Of a stretch of 58,671 nt of DNA, positions 7,266 through 15,952 are shown one piece after another. Made by a program: the position numbers and the translations under genes. Location of the stretch: assembly GCA_947627745.1 (NCBI GenBank), contig CANQXH010000003.1, positions 1 through 58,671 of the forward strand, read 5' to 3'. The DNA is from an uncultured Oscillospiraceae bacterium. Its GTDB lineage: Bacteria; Bacillota; Clostridia; Oscillospirales; Oscillospiraceae. The notes beneath the pieces are model-generated. The model was not told the origin of the DNA and ran no database searches. It saw nothing but the letters and a program-made list of their open reading frames with translations. Position 1 is the stretch's first letter; every line of letters starts with the position of its first letter.

Positions 7266-8864
7266 ATGAAAAGATGGATCGCCATTATGATTCTGGTCGC
7301 GCTGACCCTCGTGGGGTGCCAGATAACGGAGCCCGCCGGAACGGACAGCGAAGCGCCCCCCGGAACGGGCGCCTCCCAGCCGCCGGAGTCCATCGATAAG
7401 GATGTGGATTGGGCCCCGGAGAGCTGGACGCGGCTATCTTATGACGAATATTTTTCCCGACCCCGGGCGGCGGAGCCTTCCTGGGGATGGGTTTCCCCCA
7501 GCCGGCCCGGCGCGACCTTCTATCTAGTGGGCACGGAAAACGGCCTGGAGGTGCGGATGACCACCTCGGAGCCCGGCGGGGCGGTCCCGGTGTACCAGGT
7601 GCCCGGCAGCGGGGAGCTGGCAAAATGGGACTGGGCCTCCAACGGACGCTGCGCCTACGGCATCCGGGACGGCCGGGAGGTCCTGGAGCTGGAGCTGAAA
7701 ACCGGCAAGACCAGGACCCTATTCACCGGGGAAAAGGTGCGGGAACTGACCCTGGCGGGGCGGGATCTGCTCTTTTTCCTGGCCAAGACGGGGGAGGAGA
7801 TCTCCCTGCTGCGGCTGTACCTGCCGGAGGAGCGGCTGGACACCGTGGCTGCCCTGCCGGGGTACAATGAACACTGGCTGACCTACCGGGTGGAGGACTC
7901 CGCCCTGGTGGAGACAACCTATATGAATCCGGAATTTTACCCCCTGCTGCTGCAAACCATGGCGGACGCCGCCGGTCCCATCCGGCAGAGCGAGGTCTTC
8001 CGGGATCCGGAAATGGCCCGGGCCTTCACCGCCGAAAATCAGGCCGCCCCGGACTGGGAGAACGGGACCTTGCTGCTGTGCTGGGCGGTGCAGTTTGATT
8101 CCGGCGTCCGGCCCCTGATCCGCCGGAGCCTGGACACCCTGACCGGGGAGACGGAGGACGCCTTGGGCGTCCTGGACAACTGCTATTTCGGCACCGGGGA
8201 CAACACCCACGACCACTTTTCCCCCGAGGCGCTGAATTATTCCCCGGCGGACTACAACTGGCCTGTGGGTCTGGAGAAAAGCGGGCTGGACGCCTCCTTC
8301 CAGACGGTGATCCCGCTGACGGCGGAGGAGCTGGCCTCCTACCAGGCGCTTTTCACCGTCGTGGAGGACCCCTACGCCCTCCAGCAGCCCAATTACTACG
8401 CCGCCGCCCTTTCCGGGATCTTTGACGGCCCCGAGGAGGCGCTGGCGGAGCAGTTTCTTGCCGGCGGCTTTCCAGAGGAGGGGCCGCTGACCAATGTGGA
8501 GCGATATCTTTTGGGCAGCCAGGTGGATCTTACCGGCAAGGAATATCTCCGCCTGCCGGCGGGGAAGGCACGGGCGGTCCTGAACCAATATCTGGGCACC
8601 ACCTCGGGCCTTGAGACGCTGATTTACCTGGAGGAGACGGACTGCTACTACATCCCCGCCGCCGCTCAGGCGCCCAAGCGCGTCACCTTCACCGGCGGAG
8701 AATACCTGTGCCAGAATCGGGCGGTGCGGCTGTTCTACACCGACGAAAATGGCCGGGAGATGGTACTTGCCATGTATGTCAACTGGGACGGGGTGGGGAA
8801 TACCTTCTGGTATCACCTCCCGGCGGAGCAGGCCCAGGGGTGGATGTACGGGCAGTATGAATAA
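7266..8864 (+). CDS. Secreted lipoprotein of unknown function, paralogue 1
   Basis: 532 residues. MKRWIAIMILVALTLVGC is a lipoprotein signal peptide with lipobox LVGC, so the mature protein is lipid-anchored outside the membrane. The start at 7266 has GGGAGGG upstream; an earlier in-frame ATG does not. The body is acidic and aromatic with blade-like stretches (LKTGKTRTLFTGE, RLYLPEERLDTV), which might form a beta-propeller. It shares many short blocks with the next gene, including SRPRAA, VETTYMNP, HDHFSP and YLEETDCYYIP, so the two arose by tandem duplication. No family is recognised. Confidence 0.8.
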   Translation: MKRWIAIMILVALTLVGCQITEPAGTDSEAPPGTGASQPPESIDKDVDWAPESWTRLSYDEYFSRPRAAEPSWGWVSPSRPGATFYLVGTENGLEVRMTTSEPGGAVPVYQVPGSGELAKWDWASNGRCAYGIRDGREVLELELKTGKTRTLFTGEKVRELTLAGRDLLFFLAKTGEEISLLRLYLPEERLDTVAALPGYNEHWLTYRVEDSALVETTYMNPEFYPLLLQTMADAAGPIRQSEVFRDPEMARAFTAENQAAPDWENGTLLLCWAVQFDSGVRPLIRRSLDTLTGETEDALGVLDNCYFGTGDNTHDHFSPEALNYSPADYNWPVGLEKSGLDASFQTVIPLTAEELASYQALFTVVEDPYALQQPNYYAAALSGIFDGPEEALAEQFLAGGFPEEGPLTNVERYLLGSQVDLTGKEYLRLPAGKARAVLNQYLGTTSGLETLIYLEETDCYYIPAAAQAPKRVTFTGGEYLCQNRAVRLFYTDENGREMVLAMYVNWDGVGNTFWYHLPAEQAQGWMYGQYE

Positions 8865-8933
8865 TGACCCGGCCCTTGCCGAAGGACTTGGCGGCGCTTC
8901 CGCTTCGCCGGGTCCACAGAAAGGAGACGCGAT

Positions 8934-10358
8934 ATGAAGCGCGGTTGTGCGATTATTTTGACATTTTGCCTGCTGCTGTCAGGCTGCCAGGCGGCGGCCC
9001 TGGCGCCGTCGGACGCCGGAGACCCGGCCTGGATGCCGGAGGAATGGCAGCGGCTGCCCTATGAGGAGTTTTTCTCCCGGCCCCGGGCGGCGGGGGAGGC
9101 CAACGCCTGGACCGCTCCCGGCGGCACCTTCCATGTAGCCAAGACCGAGGCGGGACTCCAGATCCTCTCTGAAACGGGGGAGACCGTGTACACCGTGCCG
9201 GATTCCGCCGGACTGACCGGGGAAGCCTGGGCCAGCAACGGGGTGAACGCCTACTGCGCCACGGGCACGGAGGTTCTGGAAGTTGATCTGAAAACCGGAA
9301 AGACCAAAAGTCTGTTCACCGGGGAGAATGTGCGGGAGCTGACCCTGGCGGACCGGGATGCGGTGTTCTTTATCGCCTCCGCCGGGGAGGAGATGGCCGT
9401 CTATCGGCTCTACCTGCCGGAGGAGCGGCTGGACACCATCAAGACCGTGCCGGGGTACAATATCTATTGGCTGCACTGCCGGGTTTTGGACACCACCCTG
9501 GTGGAGACGACCTATATGAACCCGGACTTTTATTCCAACTATGAGCGTACCCAGGCGGAACCGGACAGCATGGAGCTGAACGCGGAGCCGCCGGAGGAGA
9601 GTATGAATGACTATCTGATCTGCTGGGCCATTCAGTTCGGCTCCGGGAAGCGGCCCCTGCTCCGGTCCCGGCTGGACACCCGCACCGGGGAGGAGACGGT
9701 GGAGCTGGGGGTCATTGACAACTGCTGGTTCGGGGAGAAGGACCTGTCCCACGACCACTTCTCCCCCGACGCCAAGAATTACTCCCCCTGGGACTACGGC
9801 TGGCCCATGGCCCGCGAGTACAGCGGGCTTTCCATTGAACCGGAGATCCATTCCCTGACCCAGGCGGAGCTGGAAAATTACCAACTCCTGTTCACCCAGA
9901 TCGCCGCGCCCTACGGCGTCCAGCCGGCCAATTACTATGCCGCCGCCCTGGGCCGCGCCTTCGCCTCGCCGGAGGAGCTGGATCTGTCCGCCTTCTTTGC
10001 CTGGGGATTTCCGGAGGAGGGCACGGCGGACCATGTGGAGCAGTACCTTCTGGGGGAGGAGGACACCGTCTGGCTCCGACTTCCGGCAAAACGGGTGGCG
10101 GAGGTGCTGGACCGGTATCTGGGCCTGACGGAGGTCAAGGGCCTGCGCTACCTGGAGGAGACGGACTGCTACTATATCCCCCTGACCCCGTCGGAGGCGG
10201 GCGAGCCCCCGGTGTTCACCTCCGGGGACTACAACCCCCAGACCGGGGTGGTCCGGCTGTTCTACACCCGGGACGGCCGGGAGATGGTCTTCTCCATGCG
10301 GACCCTGCGCTATGAGGGCCGGGCCGGCTACCGGTTCCTGAGCAATACCGAGGCGTGA
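8934..10358 (+). CDS. Secreted lipoprotein of unknown function, paralogue 2
   Basis: 474 residues with signal peptide MKRGCAIILTFCLLLSGC and lipobox LSGC. It is a shorter paralogue of the preceding gene, 69 bases downstream, with its own AAAGGAG site. Shared blocks run in the same order along both proteins: EEFFSRPRAA, LKTGKTKSLFTGE, VRELTLA, RLYLPEERLDT, VETTYMNPDFY, HDHFSPDA, YYAAAL, ETDCYYIP. Paralogue 1 has extra residues mainly in the linker after the signal peptide and in the region after the VETTYMNP block. Function is unknown; a sensor or spore/envelope lipoprotein is possible. Confidence 0.8.
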   Translation: MKRGCAIILTFCLLLSGCQAAALAPSDAGDPAWMPEEWQRLPYEEFFSRPRAAGEANAWTAPGGTFHVAKTEAGLQILSETGETVYTVPDSAGLTGEAWASNGVNAYCATGTEVLEVDLKTGKTKSLFTGENVRELTLADRDAVFFIASAGEEMAVYRLYLPEERLDTIKTVPGYNIYWLHCRVLDTTLVETTYMNPDFYSNYERTQAEPDSMELNAEPPEESMNDYLICWAIQFGSGKRPLLRSRLDTRTGEETVELGVIDNCWFGEKDLSHDHFSPDAKNYSPWDYGWPMAREYSGLSIEPEIHSLTQAELENYQLLFTQIAAPYGVQPANYYAAALGRAFASPEELDLSAFFAWGFPEEGTADHVEQYLLGEEDTVWLRLPAKRVAEVLDRYLGLTEVKGLRYLEETDCYYIPLTPSEAGEPPVFTSGDYNPQTGVVRLFYTRDGREMVFSMRTLRYEGRAGYRFLSNTEA

Positions 10359-10366
10359 TAAAAGTT

Positions 10367-10396
10367 CCGGCTCCCCAATTTTGGGGAGCCGGTTTT
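10367..10396 (+). terminator. Terminator of the lipoprotein pair
   Basis: CCGGCTCCCC / GGGGAGCCGG with an AATTTT loop, then TTTT. On the minus strand it also follows the stop of the DUF1576 gene. Confidence 0.85.
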
Positions 10397-11719
10397 CTAC
10401 GCTTTTGCCGAAAGGCGTTCCTCGTGGGTTTTGCAGAGGTTCTCCAAAACCGGCACGAAAATCAGGCATACCAGGCAGGAGGTCAGGCCGCCGTTGTACA
10501 GGCAGAAGCCGCCGTGGAGATTGGGCACGGTGGTGACGATGCAGTAGTGCAGTACCCCGGCGGCAATGCCGTACTGCCAGCCGTACTTCCGGACGATGGG
10601 GGACAGGCCGTTGCAGAAGCAGGCTCCCACCACGATGGCCTGGGCGTTGATGGCCTGGGCAAAGCTCCCGCCGGCCAGCTTGGACAGGCCCATGAACAGG
10701 AAGGAGGCTCCCACATAGCCCAGGAGGAGCGGTAGCACCGTCCGGGGATTGGAGCCGGAGTTGCCGCAGCAGAGCATACAGAAGATCACGCCCAGGGTCA
10801 CGGCGGTAAAGGTCGCACCGATGAGATTGTAGTAGGCCAGAATGAACAGGCCATAGACGCCCATATTCATCAGCATGGCGGAAAAGCCAAATTTGCCGGA
10901 GACGCTGACGGCGGCGTCCCGGTCCTTCAGCACTTCCCAATAGTCCTTGGGCTTGCAGCCCAGGAGGAAGGCCCCGGCGATACACAGCCCGAACAGCACC
11001 AGGCAGAACAGATTCACCGCCAGGGGATCGCTGCCCGCCTCGGTAGCCATGGCGGGCACGTCGACGCCCATGGTCTTATACAGCGCACCCTGGAGCAGAA
11101 AGGCCGTCATGCCCACCGGCAGGGCGGCGGAGTAGAGGACGAAGCCGTGGTGGACCTTGGGGGCGTAGGCGATGCCGGCGGGCAGGAAGAATCCAGCAGC
11201 CAGGCCGATGGCCACTGCCAGGAGGATCCCAAGGGGCTGGAAGCCCACGACCTCGGCGCCGGGGTAGCGGAGCATCAGGTCGGAGAACAGGGGGGCCAGG
11301 CCGGTGGAAAAGAGCATGGCGTTGACCATGGAGCCGGGGGCGGCTTTCTTCACCAGGCAGTACAGGAACACGCCCAGGACCCCGGGCCACATATTCAGGA
11401 TGTTGATGCCCCAGCCGGAGAAGCCCAGGGTCAGCAGGAAGGCCAGGGTGGAGACGTTGTTGGGCTTGGCCCCGCAGAAGTGGTACAGGGCCGTAGAAGC
11501 CAGGGCCACCAGGCCCATATTGAGGAAGGTGGCTGCGAAGCCCCCCACGGCGAAGGTGTTCAGGGACAGCTTGCTGGGGGAGGAAACGATGCGCCAAAGC
11601 CCTGCGAACATGTCCGCCCGGTCCGGCATACACACGGCTCCCACCAGAAAGAATAGGGAAATAAACGCGAAAAAGAGCTTCAGAAAATCGGACTCAGGGA
11701 GTTCTTTGAGTTTTTTCAT
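10397..11719 (-). CDS. Polytopic membrane protein, DUF1576-like
   Basis: 440 residues with about ten to twelve hydrophobic helices and no signal peptide. Segments such as NMGLVALASTALYHFCGAK, LTLGFSGWGINILN and LHGGFCLYNGGLTSCLVCLI resemble the DUF1576 family of uncharacterised clostridial membrane proteins, which may be transporters. GGAGG lies 7 bases before the ATG. It stands alone: the lipoprotein genes converge on it and the repeat element lies upstream. Assignment to DUF1576 is from memory of motifs. Confidence 0.65.
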   Translation of the reverse strand: MKKLKELPESDFLKLFFAFISLFFLVGAVCMPDRADMFAGLWRIVSSPSKLSLNTFAVGGFAATFLNMGLVALASTALYHFCGAKPNNVSTLAFLLTLGFSGWGINILNMWPGVLGVFLYCLVKKAAPGSMVNAMLFSTGLAPLFSDLMLRYPGAEVVGFQPLGILLAVAIGLAAGFFLPAGIAYAPKVHHGFVLYSAALPVGMTAFLLQGALYKTMGVDVPAMATEAGSDPLAVNLFCLVLFGLCIAGAFLLGCKPKDYWEVLKDRDAAVSVSGKFGFSAMLMNMGVYGLFILAYYNLIGATFTAVTLGVIFCMLCCGNSGSNPRTVLPLLLGYVGASFLFMGLSKLAGGSFAQAINAQAIVVGACFCNGLSPIVRKYGWQYGIAAGVLHYCIVTTVPNLHGGFCLYNGGLTSCLVCLIFVPVLENLCKTHEERLSAKA

Positions 11720-11828
11720 GATCTCGCCTCCATTGAGATCGGAAAGAGTGGGTTTTCATTTTTAATACAGCCGGGAAGGGGCAAATTTCACCTTTTTCAG
11801 GCGGGCGGGGGCAAAATACTCCTGTCTA

Positions 11829-12426
11829 CCTTTTTATTTCGGTGCATTCCGCACCGGCACTGTTCCCCCTAGCCCTGCCGGGGGCCCTACTTTCTTGCTC
11901 CTGCAAGAAAGTAGGCAAAGAACAGGCTTAAGGGGGCGCTAGGAGCCAACGCGCCCCCCTTAAGAATCCCCCCGCCGCTCCCCAATATTGCCAATCTACG
12001 GAGAATATTTGTGGGCTTACGGCTTCCTAACGTAGGTGTGCAAAATTTTTAGGTACAGTGTACTAAGCGGTGCGGTGAAAGTTGCATTAGCGAAAGAAAG
12101 TATTGCACCAAAATAGAAGTAGTGGCTTTTCTATTTTTGGGGAACCGATTAAGAAACTCCGCTAGTAAAACCCGTCAATCAGCGCTTGGCAAAATTTGGA
12201 ACGCTGCATAATAGGTTTTGTATATTCACGGTAGACGAGCCGTAGGCCGCCATCGAATTCCCCCAGCGCCTCTGGCGAGGCGGCGGGGGTTTCCAAAGGG
12301 GGCGCCTTTGCTCGAAGCGCCCCTTTGGTCGGCTTCTTTGCTTACTTTCTTGCCGAAACAAGAAAGTAAGGCTCCCCGCAGGGGTCGGGGGAGCACCCCG
12401 ATGGGGTATGCACCAAAACAAAAAGG
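11829..12426. repeat. Non-coding element with about 157-base inverted arms
   Basis: The stretch 11720-12465 has no convincing gene. Its outer parts are an imperfect inverted repeat: 11829-11985 reads much like the reverse complement of 12270-12426. Both arms start with CCTTTTTATTTCGGTGCA or CCTTTTTGTTTTGGTGCA. They continue through a C-rich/G-rich hairpin, then the hairpin ACTTTCTTG...CAAGAAAGT (about 11889-11913 and 12344-12368), and then a GGGGGCGC...GCGCCCC hairpin. The centre (about 11990-12265) is AT-richer than the genome. There is no transposase. The layout resembles a MITE or a palindromic intergenic repeat. A third, truncated copy lies at 21475. Confidence 0.7.
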
Positions 12427-12465
12427 AAAAGGGTGGATTCTTTCCCCACCCCGCGGGGGCGCCGG

Positions 12466-13353
12466 TTAGCAGCCGGCGGCCCGCTCGGCGGCGACGACCA
12501 CGTGCTTCATCAGCACGGAGGTGGTCACGCTGCCCACCCCGCCGGGTACCGGCGTGATGGCCGCGACGATGGGCTCCACCTCTTCAAAGACGGCGTCGCC
12601 GGCAATGGCGCCCTTGCCGCCCTTGCTGTTGGGCTTGTTCTCGTCCCAGTTGATGGACACGTCGATGACCACCTGGCCGGGCTTCACGAAGTCCTTGGTC
12701 AGGCTCCCCAGCACGCCGGCGGAGGTCACCAGGATGTCCGCCTTGCTGGCAATGGCGGCAGTGTTCACCGTCCGGGTGTGGCAGACCGTCACAGTGGCGT
12801 TCTTGCCCATGAGCATCATGGCGGCGGGCTTGCCCACTACCAGGCTCCGGCCGATGACCACTGCGTTCTTGCCCTTGCAGTCGATGCCGTAGTAGTCCAG
12901 AATCTCCATGCACGCCTGGGGGGTGCAGGGGGCGAAGCCCAGGTCGGAGCGGCCTTCAAAGACCCCGGCGTTGGACAGGTCCGTCATGCAGTCCACGTCC
13001 TTCTTGGGATCCAGGCGGTTGCAGATCAGGTCGTTGTACGCCTTTAAATGCTTGGGCAGGGGCCGGAACATCAGCACGCCGTGGACCGTCTCGTCGGCGT
13101 TCAGCTCGTCGATGGCGGAAAGGACCTGCTCCAGCGGGGCGTCGGCGGGCAGCACCCGCTTCACCGTCCGGACCCCCACCAGCTCGGCCCGCTTGGTGGC
13201 GCCCTTCTCATAGCTCAGATCGCTGGGGTTCTCCCCGATTCGCAGAAAGGCCAGGGTGGGCTCCACGCCCTTTTCCCGCAGGGCAGCGGTACGCTGAGAC
13301 AGCTCGCTGTTCATCGCGTCGGTAACTTCTTTTCCCAAAAGCAGCTTTGCCAT
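12466..13353 (-). CDS. folD: FolD-family methylene-THF dehydrogenase lacking canonical cyclohydrolase residues
   Basis: 295 residues, normal FolD length. The Rossmann half is intact: GRSLVVGKP, the TSAGVLG region and TPVPGGVGSVT. In the catalytic half Tyr48 is present (DLSYEKGATKR). The position four residues on, where FolD has its catalytic lysine, is Ala52; lysines sit at 50 and 54 instead. The motif that is usually VQLPLP reads MFRPLP (95-100), so the catalytic glutamine is Phe96. KDVD (118-121) is kept. The protein probably oxidises methylene-THF with NAD(P)+ but may not hydrolyse methenyl-THF. It is the last gene of the fhs-fchA-folD operon, 9 bases after fchA, with AAGGAGG before the ATG. 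Confidence 0.88.
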   Translation of the reverse strand: MAKLLLGKEVTDAMNSELSQRTAALREKGVEPTLAFLRIGENPSDLSYEKGATKRAELVGVRTVKRVLPADAPLEQVLSAIDELNADETVHGVLMFRPLPKHLKAYNDLICNRLDPKKDVDCMTDLSNAGVFEGRSDLGFAPCTPQACMEILDYYGIDCKGKNAVVIGRSLVVGKPAAMMLMGKNATVTVCHTRTVNTAAIASKADILVTSAGVLGSLTKDFVKPGQVVIDVSINWDENKPNSKGGKGAIAGDAVFEEVEPIVAAITPVPGGVGSVTTSVLMKHVVVAAERAAGC

Positions 13354-13362
13354 AGTTCCTCC

Positions 13363-13977
13363 TTAAAAATTGGCCCGAACCTGGGCGAAGATCTGATCCG
13401 CCAGGGGGCAGTACTTGTCCAGCATGGCGTTGGCCTTGTCGTTAAGGGCCTGGGCCGTCTGCCGGTTTTTCAGGCTCTTGGTGTTGATAAACACATTCAG
13501 GCTGGCCGCCTGGAGGGCCGCCTTGCAGCAGGCCGCGCCGCACCCGGCGTCGGACACCGCCAGCCGGGAGCCCTTCTCGGCAAACACGGCGATGGCATCG
13601 ATGGCCTGGCAGCACAGCTCCATCACGTGCATAGGGACGGCGCAGGCCGTCACCGTGGCCTCCTCCAAAATGGCGTCCCGGTTGGGATCGTCCTTGGGGA
13701 TGCCGTAGGCCTTGGCCAGGGGCACGAAGCCGATGTCGTCAGCCTCCACCTGGTCCAGTAGCTCCGTCTGGAGGGCGTCGCACTTTTTTTGCAGAGCCAC
13801 GATCTCCGCCTCCACGGCGGCGTATTTCTTCTTCCCCACGGTCAGGGACCCTACCATATTGCCCAGGGCCGTGCCAATGGCGCCCACCAGGGCCGCCGCG
13901 CCGCCGCCGCCGGGGGCGGGGGCGTTAGACGCCAGGACCTCCACGAATTTCCGGCAGGATTCCTTGGTCATATCCAT
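13363..13977 (-). CDS. fchA: Methenyltetrahydrofolate cyclohydrolase (FchA, FTCD-C fold)
   Basis: 204 residues of the formiminotransferase-cyclodeaminase C-terminal family. APAPGGGGAAALVGAIGTAL near residues 20-40 is the folate-binding glycine-rich signature. The rest is helical, including the usual AIDAIAVFAEKG and GCGAACCKAAL blocks. It interconverts 5,10-methenyl-THF and 10-formyl-THF. It lies between fhs and folD in one operon, which argues for the cyclohydrolase role over histidine degradation; no hut genes are nearby. AAAAAGGAGTG precedes the ATG at 13977. Confidence 0.88.
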   Translation of the reverse strand: MDMTKESCRKFVEVLASNAPAPGGGGAAALVGAIGTALGNMVGSLTVGKKKYAAVEAEIVALQKKCDALQTELLDQVEADDIGFVPLAKAYGIPKDDPNRDAILEEATVTACAVPMHVMELCCQAIDAIAVFAEKGSRLAVSDAGCGAACCKAALQAASLNVFINTKSLKNRQTAQALNDKANAMLDKYCPLADQIFAQVRANF

Positions 13978-14001
13978 AAGTATACACTCCTTTTTGTAAA
14001 T

Positions 14002-14029
14002 CTTTGGCCCCGCGGCAGCGGGGCCAAAG
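14002..14029 (-). terminator. Intra-operon hairpin after fhs
   Basis: CTTTGGCCCCGC and GCGGGGCCAAAG form a perfect 12-bp stem with a four-base loop between fhs and fchA. There is no long T run, so it probably lowers read-through or protects the fhs 3' end. Confidence 0.6.
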
Positions 14030-14047
14030 GCTATGATTGGGTAAAGC

Positions 14048-15721
14048 TTAGAACAGTCCGGAGATCTTGCCGGTCTCGTCCACGTCGATCCGCTCGGCGG
14101 CGGGGACCTTGGGCAGGCCGGGCATGGTCATGATCTCGCCGGTCAGAGCCACCAGGAATCCGGCGCCGGCGGAGACCTTCACGTTCCGGACGGTCACGGT
14201 GAAGCCCGTGGGGGCGCCCAGCTTGGTCTGATCGTCGGTGAAGGAGTACTGGGTCTTGGCCATGCAGATGGGCATATGATCGTAGCCCAGGTCGGTGAGG
14301 GTCTTGATCTGCTTCTCGGCGTTGGCGGTGAAGGTCACGCCGTCGCCATGGTAGATCTTCTTCACGATGGCCTCGATCTTCTCCTTGATGGACATATCCA
14401 GCTCGTAGGAGTAGGTGAAGTCGTTGGGCTGCTCGCAGAGGCGAACCACTTCCTTGGCCAGGGCGATGCCGCCCTCGCCGCCCTTGGCCCAGACCTCGGA
14501 CAGCGCCACGTTGACGCCCAGCTCCTTGCACTTGCGCTCCACCAGGGCCAGCTCGGCCTCGGTGTCCTGGGGGAACCGGTTGATGGCCACCACGCAGGGC
14601 AGCTTGTAGACCTGGGTGATGTTCTCCACATGCCGCAGCAGGTTGGGAAGACCCTTCTCCAGGGCCTCCAGGTTCTCCTTGCCGGTCTCGGCCTTGGGCA
14701 CGCCGCCGTTGTACTTGAGAGCGCGGACGGTGGCAACCAGCACCACGCAGTTGGGCTTCAGGCCCGCCATACGGCACTTGATGTCCAGGAACTTTTCAGC
14801 GCCCAGGTCGGCGCCGAAGCCGGCCTCGGTAACGGTGTAGTCCGCCAGACGCATGGCGATCTTGGTGGCGGTGACGGAGTTGCAGCCGTGGGCGATGTTG
14901 GCAAACGGGCCGCCATGGACGAAGGCGGGGGTGTGCTCCAGGGTCTGGACCAGGTTGGGCTTCAGGGCGTCCTTCAGCAGGGCGGCCATGGCGCCCTGGG
15001 CTTTCAGGTCGCCGGCGGTGACGGGCTTGCCGTCCCGGGTGTAGGCGACCACCAGCCGGGCCAGCCGGGCCTTCAGGTCGTTGATGTCGGAGGCCAGGCA
15101 CAGAACGGCCATGACCTCGGAGGCCACGGTGATGTCGTACCCGTCTTCACGAGGGGTACCGTTGGCCTTGCCGCCCAGGCCGTCCACCACGAAGCGGAGC
15201 TGCCGGTCGTTCATGTCCACGCAGCGGCGCCAGGTGATCTGCCGGGGGTCGATGTTCAGGGCGTTGCCCTGATAGATATGGTTGTCCAACATGGCGGCCA
15301 GCAGGTTGTTGGCCGCGCCGATGGCGTGGAAATCGCCGGTGAAGTGGAGGTTGATATCCTCCATGGGGACGACCTGGGCATAGCCGCCGCCGGCGGCGCC
15401 GCCCTTCACGCCGAAGACCGGTCCCAGGGAGGGCTCCCGCAGGGCCACCAGCACGTTCTTGCCGATCTTCCGCATTCCGTCAGCCAGGCCCACGGTGGTC
15501 GTGGTCTTGCCCTCGCCGGCGGGGGTGGGGTTGATGGCGGTGACCAGGATCAGTTTGCCGTTGGGACGCTTGACTTCGTTGAGGATGTTGTAGTCTACCT
15601 TTGCCTTGTACTTGCCGTACTGCTCCAGGTACTTCTCGTCCACGCCGGCGGTCTTAGCGATCTCGGTAATGGGGAGCATGGGGGTCTCCTGGGCGATCTC
15701 GATGTCGGTTTTGAATTCCAT
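14048..15721 (-). CDS. fhs: Formate-tetrahydrofolate ligase
   Basis: 557 residues, full family length. It makes 10-formyl-THF from formate, THF and ATP. The nucleotide loop [17 protein letters not shown] (about 67-83), [20 protein letters not shown] and the [13 protein letters not shown] block are all present. It heads a three-gene C1 operon with fchA and folD and has its own promoter and palindromic operator upstream. AAGGAGAG precedes the ATG. The enzyme could feed purine synthesis or the methyl branch of an acetogenic or glycine pathway; no methylene-THF reductase is in the window. Confidence 0.97.
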   Translation of the reverse strand: MEFKTDIEIAQETPMLPITEIAKTAGVDEKYLEQYGKYKAKVDYNILNEVKRPNGKLILVTAINPTPAGEGKTTTTVGLADGMRKIGKNVLVALREPSLGPVFGVKGGAAGGGYAQVVPMEDINLHFTGDFHAIGAANNLLAAMLDNHIYQGNALNIDPRQITWRRCVDMNDRQLRFVVDGLGGKANGTPREDGYDITVASEVMAVLCLASDINDLKARLARLVVAYTRDGKPVTAGDLKAQGAMAALLKDALKPNLVQTLEHTPAFVHGGPFANIAHGCNSVTATKIAMRLADYTVTEAGFGADLGAEKFLDIKCRMAGLKPNCVVLVATVRALKYNGGVPKAETGKENLEALEKGLPNLLRHVENITQVYKLPCVVAINRFPQDTEAELALVERKCKELGVNVALSEVWAKGGEGGIALAKEVVRLCEQPNDFTYSYELDMSIKEKIEAIVKKIYHGDGVTFTANAEKQIKTLTDLGYDHMPICMAKTQYSFTDDQTKLGAPTGFTVTVRNVKVSAGAGFLVALTGEIMTMPGLPKVPAAERIDVDETGKISGLF

Positions 15722-15820
15722 GATTGCATCTCTCCTTGTATCAATGTACCCCTGCCGTTATATGGCCCGGGGCCTACAAGATGTATGCGGGTTGCCGTTG
15801 GGTTGACGCGCCGCACCGTA

Positions 15821-15873
15821 TTCGGTACTTTAGTACCGAAAACAAGGATAGCACTTTTTGTTGAAAAAGTCAA
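15821..15873 (-). promoter_or_regulatory. fhs promoter with a perfect palindromic operator
   Basis: TTGACT (rc of 15868-15873), 17 bases, TATCCT (rc of 15845-15850). At 15821-15840, TTCGGTAC-N4-GTACCGAA is a perfect 8+8 dyad covering the expected transcription start. That position suits a repressor. The 100-base leader that follows shows no ZTP- or THF-riboswitch signature. Confidence 0.75.
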
Positions 15874-15904
15874 TGGGTTTCCGGAAAAAATTGAAGTCTT
15901 TTTT

Positions 15905-15944
15905 AAACAAAAAGCGGCGCCCCGGGCGTGTATGCCCGGGGCGC
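15905..15944 (-). terminator. Terminator of the heat-shock/dCMP deaminase operon
   Basis: On the minus strand GCGCCCCGGGC pairs with GCCCGGGGCGC (15917-15927 with 15934-15944) and is followed by CGCTTTTTGTTT. Confidence 0.85.
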
Positions 15945-15952
15945 GAAAAAGG

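Noticed and set aside
12179-12469. Two overlapping open frames on opposite strands in the inverted-repeat element
   Set aside because: They run through hairpins of the repeat arms, have Arg/Pro-rich shadow composition and no ribosome-binding site.
15722-15838. ZTP or THF riboswitch before fhs
   Set aside because: The characteristic conserved loops (such as CCGCCUGGGCA for ZTP) are absent in the leader.
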